Below are positions 55,177-64,000 of a stretch of 64,000 bases of DNA, piece after piece; positions within the stretch are counted from its first letter, which is position 1; each line of letters opens with the position of its first letter. The stretch is taken from the NCBI GenBank assembly GCA_037576195.1, contig CM075103.1, positions 38,205,250 to 38,269,249 on the forward strand, in the 5' to 3' direction. Below the pieces are notes generated by a model. That model was not told the DNA's origin. It worked only from the letters and a program-made list of their open reading frames with translations, and searched no databases. Origin of the DNA: Phytoseiulus persimilis. Lineage: Eukaryota; Arthropoda; Arachnida; Mesostigmata; Phytoseiidae. The translations under genes and the position numbers were made by a program.

Positions 55177-57050
55177 ATGCGGCGTAAGACCGTACTGACA
55201 ATCCATGAGAAAGTGAAACTCTTGGACATGCTCACTGAGGGCAAGAGAATCGTGCAAGTTGCTCAGCACTACAATCTGAACGAATCGACTATCCGATCTA
55301 TCCGTGACAAAGAGATTGCTATCCGTGCAGCAGCGAGCGTGTCTTTGAACAAGGGAGCCAAATGCGCAGTGATCCTTCGAAATAAATTCGTCCTAAAGAC
55401 CGAAGCCGCCCTGGTCCGTTGGATCAGCGCTAAGCGCAAGCGAGACATACCGTTGAGTTCACACATCCTTTGAGGAAAAGCTCGGAGGCTGCATCAACGG
55501 TTTCACATCAACTGACGATCAACCGGGGTCCTGTTCCAACGTCCCTGATTTCGTGGCTAGCAACAATTGGCTCGATGAATTTCGGGAGAGATATCATTTG
55601 AAAAGTGGCTGTCTTCATGGGGAGGCAGCTTCTGCTGACAGGCCTGCTGCGGACGAGTACGTGGCTCATACTTTCCCTGAGATTCTTGACGAATACCCCC
55701 CAGAACAAGTCTTCAATATGGATGACAGCGGGCTCGGTCGGAGACGAATGCCTTCGCGGACCTATCTCGATCAAGATGAGTTACAAAAGCTAGGCGTTAA
55801 GGCTCGCAAAAACCGAATAACTCTCATCATGTGTGGAAACGCGGAAGGTTTCCCGCTCAAGCCGTCGCTGATTCACAGGGCCAAAAACCTCAGAGCGCTG
55901 AGAAACAGGAACAGGAACTGTCTACCGGTACACTGGATGTATCAGAAGAAGAGATGGATAACGAAACAGCCATTCTCAAATCGGTTTGAAGAGAGCTTCA
56001 TCCCGCATTCAAAACATATCTCGAGAGGAAGGCTTTGGAGTTCGGAGTTATCCTTCTGATGGACAGTGCTGGTGCGCACAAGCAGGATTTGTGCCGCGAA
56101 GGCGCTAGGGTTGAATTTCTTCCCCCGAACACCACGTCGTTGATCCAACCGATGTATCAAGGCGCGATCAATGCATTCAAGGCGCTCTATGTGCGCAACC
56201 TCATGCAACACCTTGTCGACGAAACGGATGGTTCAGATAACTTGCCGCTCAAAGAATATTGGCAACAGTTCACCATTACGATTTGCCTTGAGCAAATCCA
56301 GTCTGCTCTCTTAGATATGAAAGCTGATCCAGTGAGAACCGGTTGGAGAAATCTGTGGCCGCATGATATGCATGCTCGCGGGGCCACTCCACAGGCTTTG
56401 ACCCAGGCTGCAGTGGACGAGGCTATCCGCTTGGCCAAACGGCTCGGAGGAGACGGATTCACCGATATGAACCATGACGACATCGACGAACTCTTGGACT
56501 CGGACTCTGTCTCTTTATCCGCTGGGGCCTTGATGGAGAGCTCTGAGCTGACCAAGAAAGTTCTGGAAGAGAGGCCGAGGAAGTGGGTTTGACACTCGAG
56601 CGTCTCGCGAAAAGCACCAAAATCATCAAGGAGGCGCAAAATCGAATCAGCGAGTGGGACCCTGATTTTCTCCGTGCGCTCAGACTCCGCAACGCCCTCG
56701 ACTCAGCCCTTCCTCCCTACAGAAGCGACCTCGACCAGATGAAGAAGGAACGAAGGCCATTGCCCATCACTGTGTTCTTCGAGGAAGCTGGTGGGCATCA
56801 ATCAACACAAGACACGTCGGTTCCTGACGAGAGTGACTGCGGCGAGATTGTCGTGTCAGATGATGACTGGCTGCAGTTTCCACGAGCTCACGGAACTCTC
56901 TCTTCTCTTTCAATAACGATGCGGCTTGAATACGCGCGGTCGCCGATGCCATCTGTTTTTAATCGCATTAACCCCTCATTCATCTCCAAAATTTCCCGGG
57001 TTCACGGTGGTGACTTCATTATATTTGATGATAATGGTTGTATGCACTGC
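55177..57050 (+). pseudogene. CENP-B/pogo-type (DDE_1) transposase, frameshifted
   Basis: 55177-55473 is a CENP-B-like N-terminal helix-turn-helix (LTIHEKVKLLDMLTEGK, VAQHYNLNESTIRSI). The second DNA-binding half (ASNNWLDEFRERYHL, 55553) and the catalytic core follow in other frames: FNMDDSGL (first Asp, near 55715), ITLIMCGNAEG, then VILLMDSAGAH (second Asp, near 56055). The usual QPMDQG motif with the third Asp reads QPMYQG (near 56150), so the triad is lost. A C-terminal helical part follows at 56583-56770. Changes of frame near 55480, 55970 and 56585 confirm decay. No inverted repeats or TA duplications could be placed. Domestication as a host CENP-B-like gene is unlikely with these breaks. 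Confidence 0.8.
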
Positions 57051-57715
57051 GAGATTTCAGCCGATACCGACTAGATTAGAAGCGACCGCCGCACTGTTGC
57101 CCTTCTGGACCTCAATGGACACACGCTGGAACAAAAACATCGAGGCTCTTCTGTATCCCGTAACAACTTCGATTCGCCTTCCGAGTTCTTCGAGGAACGT
57201 TTGCGTTGAGCTTCCCACGACAGCGAGGGTCTCTAACGCTATAGGCTTGACAATGAAACGGGATTCCAGCTCTCTGTATTTCGACATCCTACTCGCCTAC
57301 GCCATATTGGCGACGACCCCAGGCCCACGAGCGGCACCAGTGCGGTACGACGGCGCTAGAGTATCCCGGACCGTGGCGTCCCATACAAGAGACCTCCCTG
57401 CCTTCCATGACGACAGTGTGAGGCCGTCGGGACGGAGCGCCGAGTTACCTGAGAGCCCCGTCGGTTCCAGGTTGCTGGCAACCCCTGCGGAACCAAGAGC
57501 GTGCGAAATGACGAGATTGAGAGCCCTGTGCCGAGGATGTCGGCCGCTACTGCGGGAACAGCTGAGACCGTGATCTCCGAACGCGGAAACCTGCGAATCA
57601 CATCTGGCGCACTGGTGAGGAACGCAGATTGCAGCTCCCAGTCGGAGTCCGGCAGCGATGCGGAGTGTGTTGTTCTCCAAAATCGGTTCAATACATATCC
57701 ACATTATCCGATTCC
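57051..57715 (-). pseudogene. Non-LTR retrotransposon ORF2 C-terminal remnant (copy 2)
   Basis: Minus-strand counterpart of 20640-23760. The order is NNTLRIAAGLRLGAAICVPH, a Cys/His cluster (CARCDSQVSAFGDHGLSC), RPDGLTLSSWKAGRSLVWD, TLAPSYRTGA, SKYRELESRF and FLFQRVSIEVQKGNSAAV, ending SNLVGIG. One frameshift separates the two main frames (57297-57704 and 57057-57287). It is uninterrupted where copy 1 carries a 1.84-kb insertion. The 5' truncation is near 57710. Confidence 0.78.
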
Positions 57716-57769
57716 TTCTCCTGTCTGTTTTTCCTCCGTCCGGAATGTGAAGTCCGTCATCATCTAGGA

Positions 57770-57975
57770 CTAATTTTCAAAGTGGTCGATATCGACTCCT
57801 GGGAGTCGACGGCCGAGGTGATTCCGGGGCCGATTTGACCTTGCTGTTCAGGGTCCATGGCGGTGACTCCGAGGTCGATCTGACCATCATTTTCGGGGCT
57901 ACGCAGGTGATTGCGGGGCCGATCTCATCACACTTTTGGGGGTCATGGCGCTGATTGCGGGGTTGACGGCCGACG
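57770..57975. repeat. Degenerate Helitron-type satellite units
   Basis: Four to five diverged units of ggtgattccggggccgattt gacc...ccatgg type, period about 40-50 bp. They recall the satellite in the Helitrons and the degenerate units at 16080-16250, but carry the ccatgg variant. No Helitron ends were found around them. Confidence 0.6.
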
Positions 57976-58188
57976 CCCAGGGGTTCGATGATTCTGGGGA
58001 GTTCGAGAACCACTGATCTAGAAGGCATCGGTTCCTATCACGGCATAGGTCACGTGGCTGAGATTTCATCAGGGAAACATCAGACCCGTCTTCTCCGGAA
58101 GCTCAAAATGGGGCGTTTTCCAGAAAGATATTCCGCGAAGCGGTGAACCAAAAAAGAAATTCACTATTCGCGGAAATTCGTTATTCAT

Positions 58189-58262
58189 GTTGAAGGCCCA
58201 TAGAGCCGACATTCCGATCTCTGGCCATGTTGGAGGCCCATAGAGCCGACATTCCGATCCTC
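58189..58262. repeat. Two-copy tandem duplication
   Basis: A unit of about 41 bp (tgttgaaggcccatagagcc gacattccgatc...) occurs twice in direct succession with few differences. Confidence 0.8.
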
Positions 58263-59313
58263 CGTTCTTTCGGTGACTGGTTGCTCAGACTCGGTCTGCT
58301 TTGTTTACTTGCTTGCTAGGCGAAGGCGGCCGCGACGTCAACGGGCAACTGACGAACTGCCACCGCTGAGTCATTGTTTGTCGATGGCGAGCACGGCGAA
58401 CGTCAAACAGTAACCTTCTACCAATTGTGAAACCTGAAAGTATTCGGGTCGCAGAATCTGTTCCGGAACCGATTGACCGCGAATAACGAAGGACGACTGT
58501 ACCCCGGATGTGTATAAATTATTGGAGTTCTCCCGAGATTCCACGTCGAAGGCAAGCTCCTCTTGTTGTTTCCAAGGCGATTCTACGGTTCTCATCAGAC
58601 TCCGTAGATGGATATATTTTAGAGAAACTCAATGAATGGCCTGGGAGAAGATAAAGGGAAGGCTTCTCCAGAGTGGGGAAGAATGCGTGAAAACAAGGGC
58701 GGACGAAAAATCCGGTCTTCCTCAGGGAAAGTCTGCGGCACTGCCGAGGACCCGTGACTCCTCTTTGTGGACCCTACGATGGTTCATTCTAACTCACTTC
58801 CAAGATCTTCTCACTGGTCAGTTCAGTTGCGCGGGAAAATGATCCTCTGAACCAGCGGAAGGAAATAATTTCCTCTAAGGAAGTGGTGAGGCTGACTAGA
58901 GTCGGCTGCTGTGCCTCGACTTGGAAAAGCCCCCAACGGCAGTGGCGCACGGGATGGGGTATGGAACAGGGTCAGCCCTCCACAGATTTTTGATCTCTAT
59001 AGACGTATTCTGAACCGCTCGAAGTTCCGAGTTCGGTCCAAAAACCATGTCGGTATGCGATAACCAGCAGATCATATTCGCTATTCTGTGTCCCTATCCA
59101 TCCATCATTGGCTTCTTGGCCACGAGACAAACATCCTCTGGATGTTCTCCTCACTCCAACCAAACAGTTCCCGAATGCCGTGGTATGGGAGCCGACTCCC
59201 ATGGATGGATCCTGGAAGAGGCGCAGGTCTACTGAGTTCCAGGTGGAGGTAGCATGCGAGTTGAATATAGAATCTGAGAAGCGTTAGGTCAGGGCATCGC
59301 AGCTTGGCGCGAG
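58263..59313. other. No gene recognised
   Basis: Short overlapping frames on both strands; nothing identified. Confidence 0.4.
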
Positions 59314-60957
59314 TAGGCTTTGCAGCGGTTGTTTAACCGTGGTTAATGACCGCCATAACCTCGAATGATTCGCGGTTATTACCCGCAATAACCGCAAGCG
59401 AACTGCGTTCATAACCGCATTTAACCGCAATCTTCAACCGGACTCAAAATTGAGGGTATATCTTGTCTGACAAGCATATGATTATTTGGGAGAGCATATT
59501 ATCTGATGAGCATACTCAGCAGGATCGAGATCTGAGATTTGGCGCTGGGAATCGAACAGAAACGAACTGATGGACGTGAAAGTTGCACTGGCACAGCAAC
59601 GATGGTCTGGGAGCCGTGAGCAGCGTCTGGGAGTCAGAGGAAGCTGGAAGCTGCTCGAGGGTTAATTTTCAAGTGAAGAGAGAGTTTGTTCTGTTCGCGT
59701 TTCCAAGTCTTTCTCTTATCTCCGCGGCTCAAGCACCGGTATCCAAGTTTTCTTCGGCAGCTCGTCCAGGGGACCCTTGTCCCAGGGTGTGTTTTTGGTT
59801 ATCCATCTGTTGTAGTCATGATGTGGTACTCGTCCCTGTCTCCAGTTCTCTCTCATCTTACTCTTTGATTCTCAAAATGACAGATATAATGTCTGCAACT
59901 GCTTTCCAATTCTGGATGTTCACGAGCATGATGTCGACGATGTTTTGAGGTGTGGGTTTACAATACTCGAGGGTAGCATTGACAGTTTGAGCTGGTTCCC
60001 AATGAAGGACAAGCGAATCAGGACGTCGAGAAATCTGTGAGCATCGCGGAAGGTTGGACAGAGCGGAGACTACAACGGACGGCAACTACTCGTCAAAATC
60101 CACTCTGAAACTACATGGATTTCGACTTTGATGATGATCGAGCGTGCCCTGGAATTCTTCCCAGCAATCACCTGTGTGCTTTGTCGATAGGGGAGGCCAT
60201 AAACACGGATGATCCCCGTGCTCTGAGGAGCATCGCAACCGTGCTCTCCCCTTTCGAACGAGTTATTCTGAACCTCTGTCATGAGAAGGCTATGCTCAGC
60301 AATGCCGACAGGATCTTCACATGCCTCCTTGATGATCTTCAGGATTCGAGAACCGAGCTAGCTCTCCATCTCCGAGAGAATTTGATAACAGAAATCTCTA
60401 GAAGCAGGACAATCTTGTCCACTTCTGTGGGGGTACTAGATGAGCCCAGCTATGACTACAACTTTGAAAGGATGTGTGGCCCAAATTAACTTCCAGATGA
60501 AGAGCTGCTCAAGGTTATCGCGCAAATCACAGATGCACATGAACCCGTCGCCCCGCTAGAGTCCGGTTCCGTTGCGGGAATTCCGGTTAGTTGATGCAAG
60601 TCCCGTCAAGCAGGATTTCTCCCGTCATTGAAAATGGTGCACTTCCAGGAAAACATCTCATTGGATTCTATTCACGAGCCTCCCGGATCTTTCGCGACTG
60701 CAGGAGCCGCGATCGACGGAATACTGAACTTGCAACGAGAATTCAGACTTCATGAAGCCGGAGGTGGCCGTCTTCTCGACGGATGCCTGAAAGCTTCATC
60801 GGGAATCCCGCCGAACGCTGTACAGACCGAAAGAGGCTTCAGTCCGGTTCGATTCTTGTTGGGGGAGAACCGAGCACCCTCGATGATAGATTCTTCTTGT
60901 GAAAAGCATTCCAGAACAGACTCTTTGGAAGCAAGATATTGTGCTACAGAAACCTAG
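59314..60957 (+). pseudogene. hAT element 2: left end and transposase C-terminal remnants
   Basis: The left end (TAGGCTTTGCAGCGGT, 59314) is followed by a region full of aaccg/cggtt palindromes (59330-59440), as at 54105. Transposase pieces: 60115-60489 (FERVILNLCHEKAMLSNADRI, a helical segment preceding the dimerisation domain) and 60628-60957, which contains IPPNAVQTERGFSPVRFLL, the hAT dimerisation motif (IP...ER.FS). The catalytic Asp motifs were not found, and the pieces are in different frames. No right end or 8-bp duplication was located, so the extent is approximate. Confidence 0.55.
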
Positions 60958-61147
60958 TTTCCCAACCATGTGCCGCACTCCTTGTGCACATGTGTTGTCC
61001 AGTAACTCTCACAAGCTGACGCCCTCTTAACGTTAATCATAAAATTACTTGGGGGCTTCATCGATGCCAGAGATATGGGGTGGGGCTTCAAGAAACTGAG
61101 TTGTCCGTTCTAGGAGCCGTAAGGTCTGAATGATCGTGATCGGGGGG

Positions 61148-61171
61148 AGTGAGCAGGCTTCAGCCTGCTCA
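61148..61171. repeat. Perfect 10-bp-stem hairpin
   Basis: GTGAGCAGGC-TTCA-GCCTGCTCAC. It lies about 50 bp from a single satellite-like unit (61215-61250), so it may be the remains of another Helitron end, but no CTRR terminus follows within the expected distance. A structured RNA element or terminator is an alternative. Confidence 0.5.
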
Positions 61172-63148
61172 CTCAGTTTTCAGAGAGTTTTTCAGAGAGG
61201 ATTAGGGAGTTGATTGGACCATACTCTTTGGGGCTTATGGAGGTGATTTGACGTATACGAGTTTCTACGAGCCGTCTTCGACAATCGACAAGACCGTTTT
61301 CGAGTATCTACAAGAACCTACAGGACTCTCTACGAGACGAGAAGCACTCCAGAGTCAGATTCGAGGAGCTGGCACGCAGTCCATGAGAGGGGCTCCAGAA
61401 ACATACGAAGGAAGGGTTCAACGTCGACTTCGAGGAGCTGAAGACAGACCACAACACGAGATCCTTGCAAGCACGATGAGGCGCTTCAATGTCATATCCA
61501 TGAAGCTGGGGCAACGACAACGAGAGAATCTCCAGAGACACCCGGAGACATTTTCAAATATGCGACGATATTCCCTTATCCCAGTCGATCGGTATGGAGC
61601 AAACTGCTACACAGAAGATTGGAAATCAGCCGGGAAGAGTTTCAGAAACGATGCTATTCCAATGGAGAGAGGGAAAAGTTCCTCTACGCTTGGGACGGTA
61701 GTCCGTACACGGTCCGGTGGTCGGCTGGAACGCGTAGTGTAGTAGAGGCGATCAATGAAGACCATCGATCTTGAATGACATGAGGAACGAAAACCTCGCT
61801 CTTGAGCTTTCAAGTCGATGTAAGCCCTACTGTTGTTGTTGACCTGTCACAATCTCGAAAGGGCATCTCCTTTCCTGATCCGATTTCCCAGCAGAGCACA
61901 TCAGTGAGGTTACCGTCCTCCTGGATTCAATAATGCAGCGGAAGTTCATCCAGCTCACGGGCTGGTTTTTACCATAATGATGCATTTGTTACCTTTCATC
62001 CAGATTTTCCCAGGGAGATTCTCAGTCAAAGGCAACCGATCAACGCTACACCGCCAATTTTGCTTTGGGACAGTTCGACGTGGACACAATTTGTGCCAAC
62101 AACCTCTTAACTATGTAAATCATGTCCCGAACTGCATCCGGTGGGCCAAAGCAGATCATGAAAAGTATCTTCAAGATCCCCGGCGGTAGAACGCGTTTTT
62201 TCTGCCGTACTTTCCCGAGAAGCTTTTCACAAGCTTCGAGCTCATCGGCTTCCGCGGCTCATCGGAATATGCCGCGATTCGACGCATGAAATTCTTCATC
62301 CAGAACCCCACTCTTCGGCGGGTCATACGAGCAAGATGGCTCCAAGGCATCTCGAGGATCTCCCCATGAGCATGTGGGTCGGCGATTTCCAGGTGAATGA
62401 TCAGACCATGGTATTGAGACCACCCTGAATGGGCTAACATTCTCTCTTCCGACATTTTTTCCTTTAACTGTTCCCTCAATCAGAGAGGTAGCTTTTCGAC
62501 GAGTATCGAAGACTTAGAGTCACACCTACCGTATCTCCTGATGGGAGTGAAACTCTCCGAACGTTGAAGTGGTCACCAGAGCGTGGTTTCCAGATCTGAC
62601 AACGGAGGCTTGTGTTGATTCCTGCTTGAGTTTCCTGGAGATGTTTCTTCTTCATCGGAAGGCTGATTCTTTGGCGAGCATTTCCGAACTCACGCTTCCT
62701 CGAGAGACTTCCGTTCGTCTGATCGATCACACTACGCTGACTCTCGTGAGGGAACTCAGCCAGAAACATGGGCGAAGGGGTCTGCGATCTTGGCCTGAAA
62801 TCGCAATTTTTTGCAATGAGACCCCCGTTCTCCCACAAGGGTAACCCCTTGTTGAAGTCGCTCACCACTGCCTTTGGTTCGGAACCTCCATCTTCCCCCC
62901 GCCCAGTTCCTCACCTCCGGATCAGCAATGAGACTCTCGTGATAACACAGAGTACTTCCTTGTGGAAAGTAGGAACTCGTCGTGGCATTCACTGTTGAGT
63001 ACCTCGCTTAGGTATGGAACGGGTGGAGGAACCTACAGTGACAACGACGTTGATCGGAGAGATTCGCCAAAGCTCAGCGACTGAAGCTGATCATGCCAAA
63101 GCTTTTATTTCAACCAAGAACGAAAACTGGGAGAGGGAAAACCGGGTC
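61172..63148. other. No gene recognised
   Basis: The longest frame is 61248-61742 (+, 164 codons), unassigned. The frames around 62170-62350 and 62569-62844 look mildly coding but match nothing I know. Confidence 0.35.
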
Positions 63149-64000
63149 TCAACATTCCCTCCTTCCTCCAGAAGGCTTGTGTCCTGCCAGAGACCGGTAG
63201 TCCGGCTTGTTGCGGAGCCGCGCAGATCCCCTTAGCAGGGGAGGCTCGCCGGCCTCAGGTGGGACGCTGGGTCCGGAGAGGACTGGGGACGCTTGAGGAC
63301 AAGCAGCGGGCTCGGAACCCGTTTCCGCCGGGAAGATTGGGCAGGAAACTTCTTTGGGATCTAACCCGTCCTCGGAAACAGCGAGTCGTCCCCGTCTCCA
63401 AAGCTGATTGCGGTGCCTGACAAGCAGCTTGTTGTCGACCACAACTTTGCCCATGGAGCGTCCTTGAAAGGCTTCGATCACTCCTGCGCGCCGGGAACCA
63501 TCGGCGAGTTCAACAGAGACTATGGTATGGGTATGGGTATGGGTTTATTGATCTTGACTCGGATTGAGATATGTACAGGTTTACATTCTGTTCGAGTCAG
63601 CCTTTCATTTCAGGTGCTTCCGCAGATCGTTTGGTCTCCTTTCCCGACTTTTCGAGGGCAAGCTTTGTCTTGTACACTAGTGATGGGTCTTGCATTTCCT
63701 CTGGGAGACCTAATGCTTTGAGGAAATCATCGTTAGTGTAATATGCGTCATTGCATTCGAAGATTATGTGTTGTACAGTCTACCTCACCCCTTGAGAAAG
63801 CTTTGGGCGCTGCTCCGTGCCTACGGTCGAACTGATCTTTCATCTGCTGCTGGTACTTGTTGAGTTCCGGCCTCTCCCCACCTTTCCGAAAGAAATCGAA
63901 AGGTGTTCGTACCTTGCGTTCGAAGAACCGCTCAGCTGGTGAGACGCCACCAATCACAAAACTGGGCGTGTAGTTGTAGGCTGCCACGGCCACATCCAGC
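63149..64000 (-). pseudogene. Ty3/Gypsy element C, pol C-terminus, running off the window
   Basis: Minus strand. 63790-64000 encodes the end of an integrase (VAAYNYTPSFVIGGVSPAER, KVRTPFDFFRKGG, the conserved segment after the catalytic core). 63149-63510 encodes the pol tail (VVVDNKLLVRHRNQLWRRGR, RLRNKPDYRSLAGHK). The two parts are separated by a LINE 3' fragment (63520-63790). The catalytic core and the rest of the element lie beyond the right edge. Confidence 0.75.
63520..63790 (-). mobile_element. Non-LTR 3' fragment with CCATAC-repeat tail, inside Gypsy element C
   Basis: On the minus strand it encodes HIIFECNDAYYTNDDFLKAL, then the C-terminal stop, a short UTR, AATAAA and (CCATAC)n (63525-63546). 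It is homologous to the fragments at 31429 and 53019. Its insertion splits the Gypsy pol tail; the pol reading resumes just past the repeat tail. Confidence 0.7.

Overview
This is eukaryotic nuclear DNA, most likely from an arthropod. It has interrupted genes with short GT-AG introns of about 90-230 bp, moderately high GC, and animal gene families (a Jupiter/HN1 microtubule protein, an eIF4E relative, nuclear receptors). Much of the identifiable sequence is transposable elements. A mite such as a phytoseiid would fit the GC content, short introns and element mix, but that is a weak inference. No bacterial operons, rRNA genes or CRISPR arrays were seen.

Layout. 1-7044 holds nothing I recognise. 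7045-7935 (+) carries four exons of a Jupiter/HN1 homologue. 11297-17563 is a three-layer nest: a satellite-carrying Helitron, split by a Ty3/Gypsy LTR element (5-bp duplication CTCTC), whose 5' LTR is itself split by a second Helitron with TC...CTAG ends. A further satellite-carrying Helitron follows at about 17564-18438. 19609-20107 (+) is the main exon of a divergent eIF4E-like protein. 20640-23760 (-) is the decayed 3' part of a non-LTR retrotransposon with an inserted FLYWCH-containing element. 26290-30851 (+) is a complete but coding-dead Ty3/Gypsy element with 133-bp LTRs and an AGGCC target duplication.

36249-42859 (+) holds two paralogous nuclear-receptor-like genes. The first keeps a very unusual zinc-finger domain but has a stop codon in its ligand-binding domain. 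The second has a clean three-exon, 689-codon model with an intact ligand-binding domain and no zinc finger. The two share intron positions and phases.

44420-51770 (+) is one non-LTR retrotransposon. Its endonuclease is split by a satellite-carrying Helitron and its region downstream of the reverse transcriptase by a complete hAT element with an 8-bp duplication; conceptual excision of either restores the local reading frame. The rest contains a frameshifted CENP-B/pogo-type transposase (55177-57050), another non-LTR 3' fragment (57057-57710), a second hAT remnant (59314-60960), and the end of a third Ty3/Gypsy element running off the right edge, itself hit by a non-LTR fragment.

The most interesting material is (i) the receptor pair with complementary losses and an acid-rich DNA-recognition helix, (ii) an eIF4E that keeps the cap pocket but lacks the eIF4G-docking tryptophan, and (iii) Helitrons that carry 45-bp satellite arrays, whose boundaries can be fixed by the genes and elements they interrupt.
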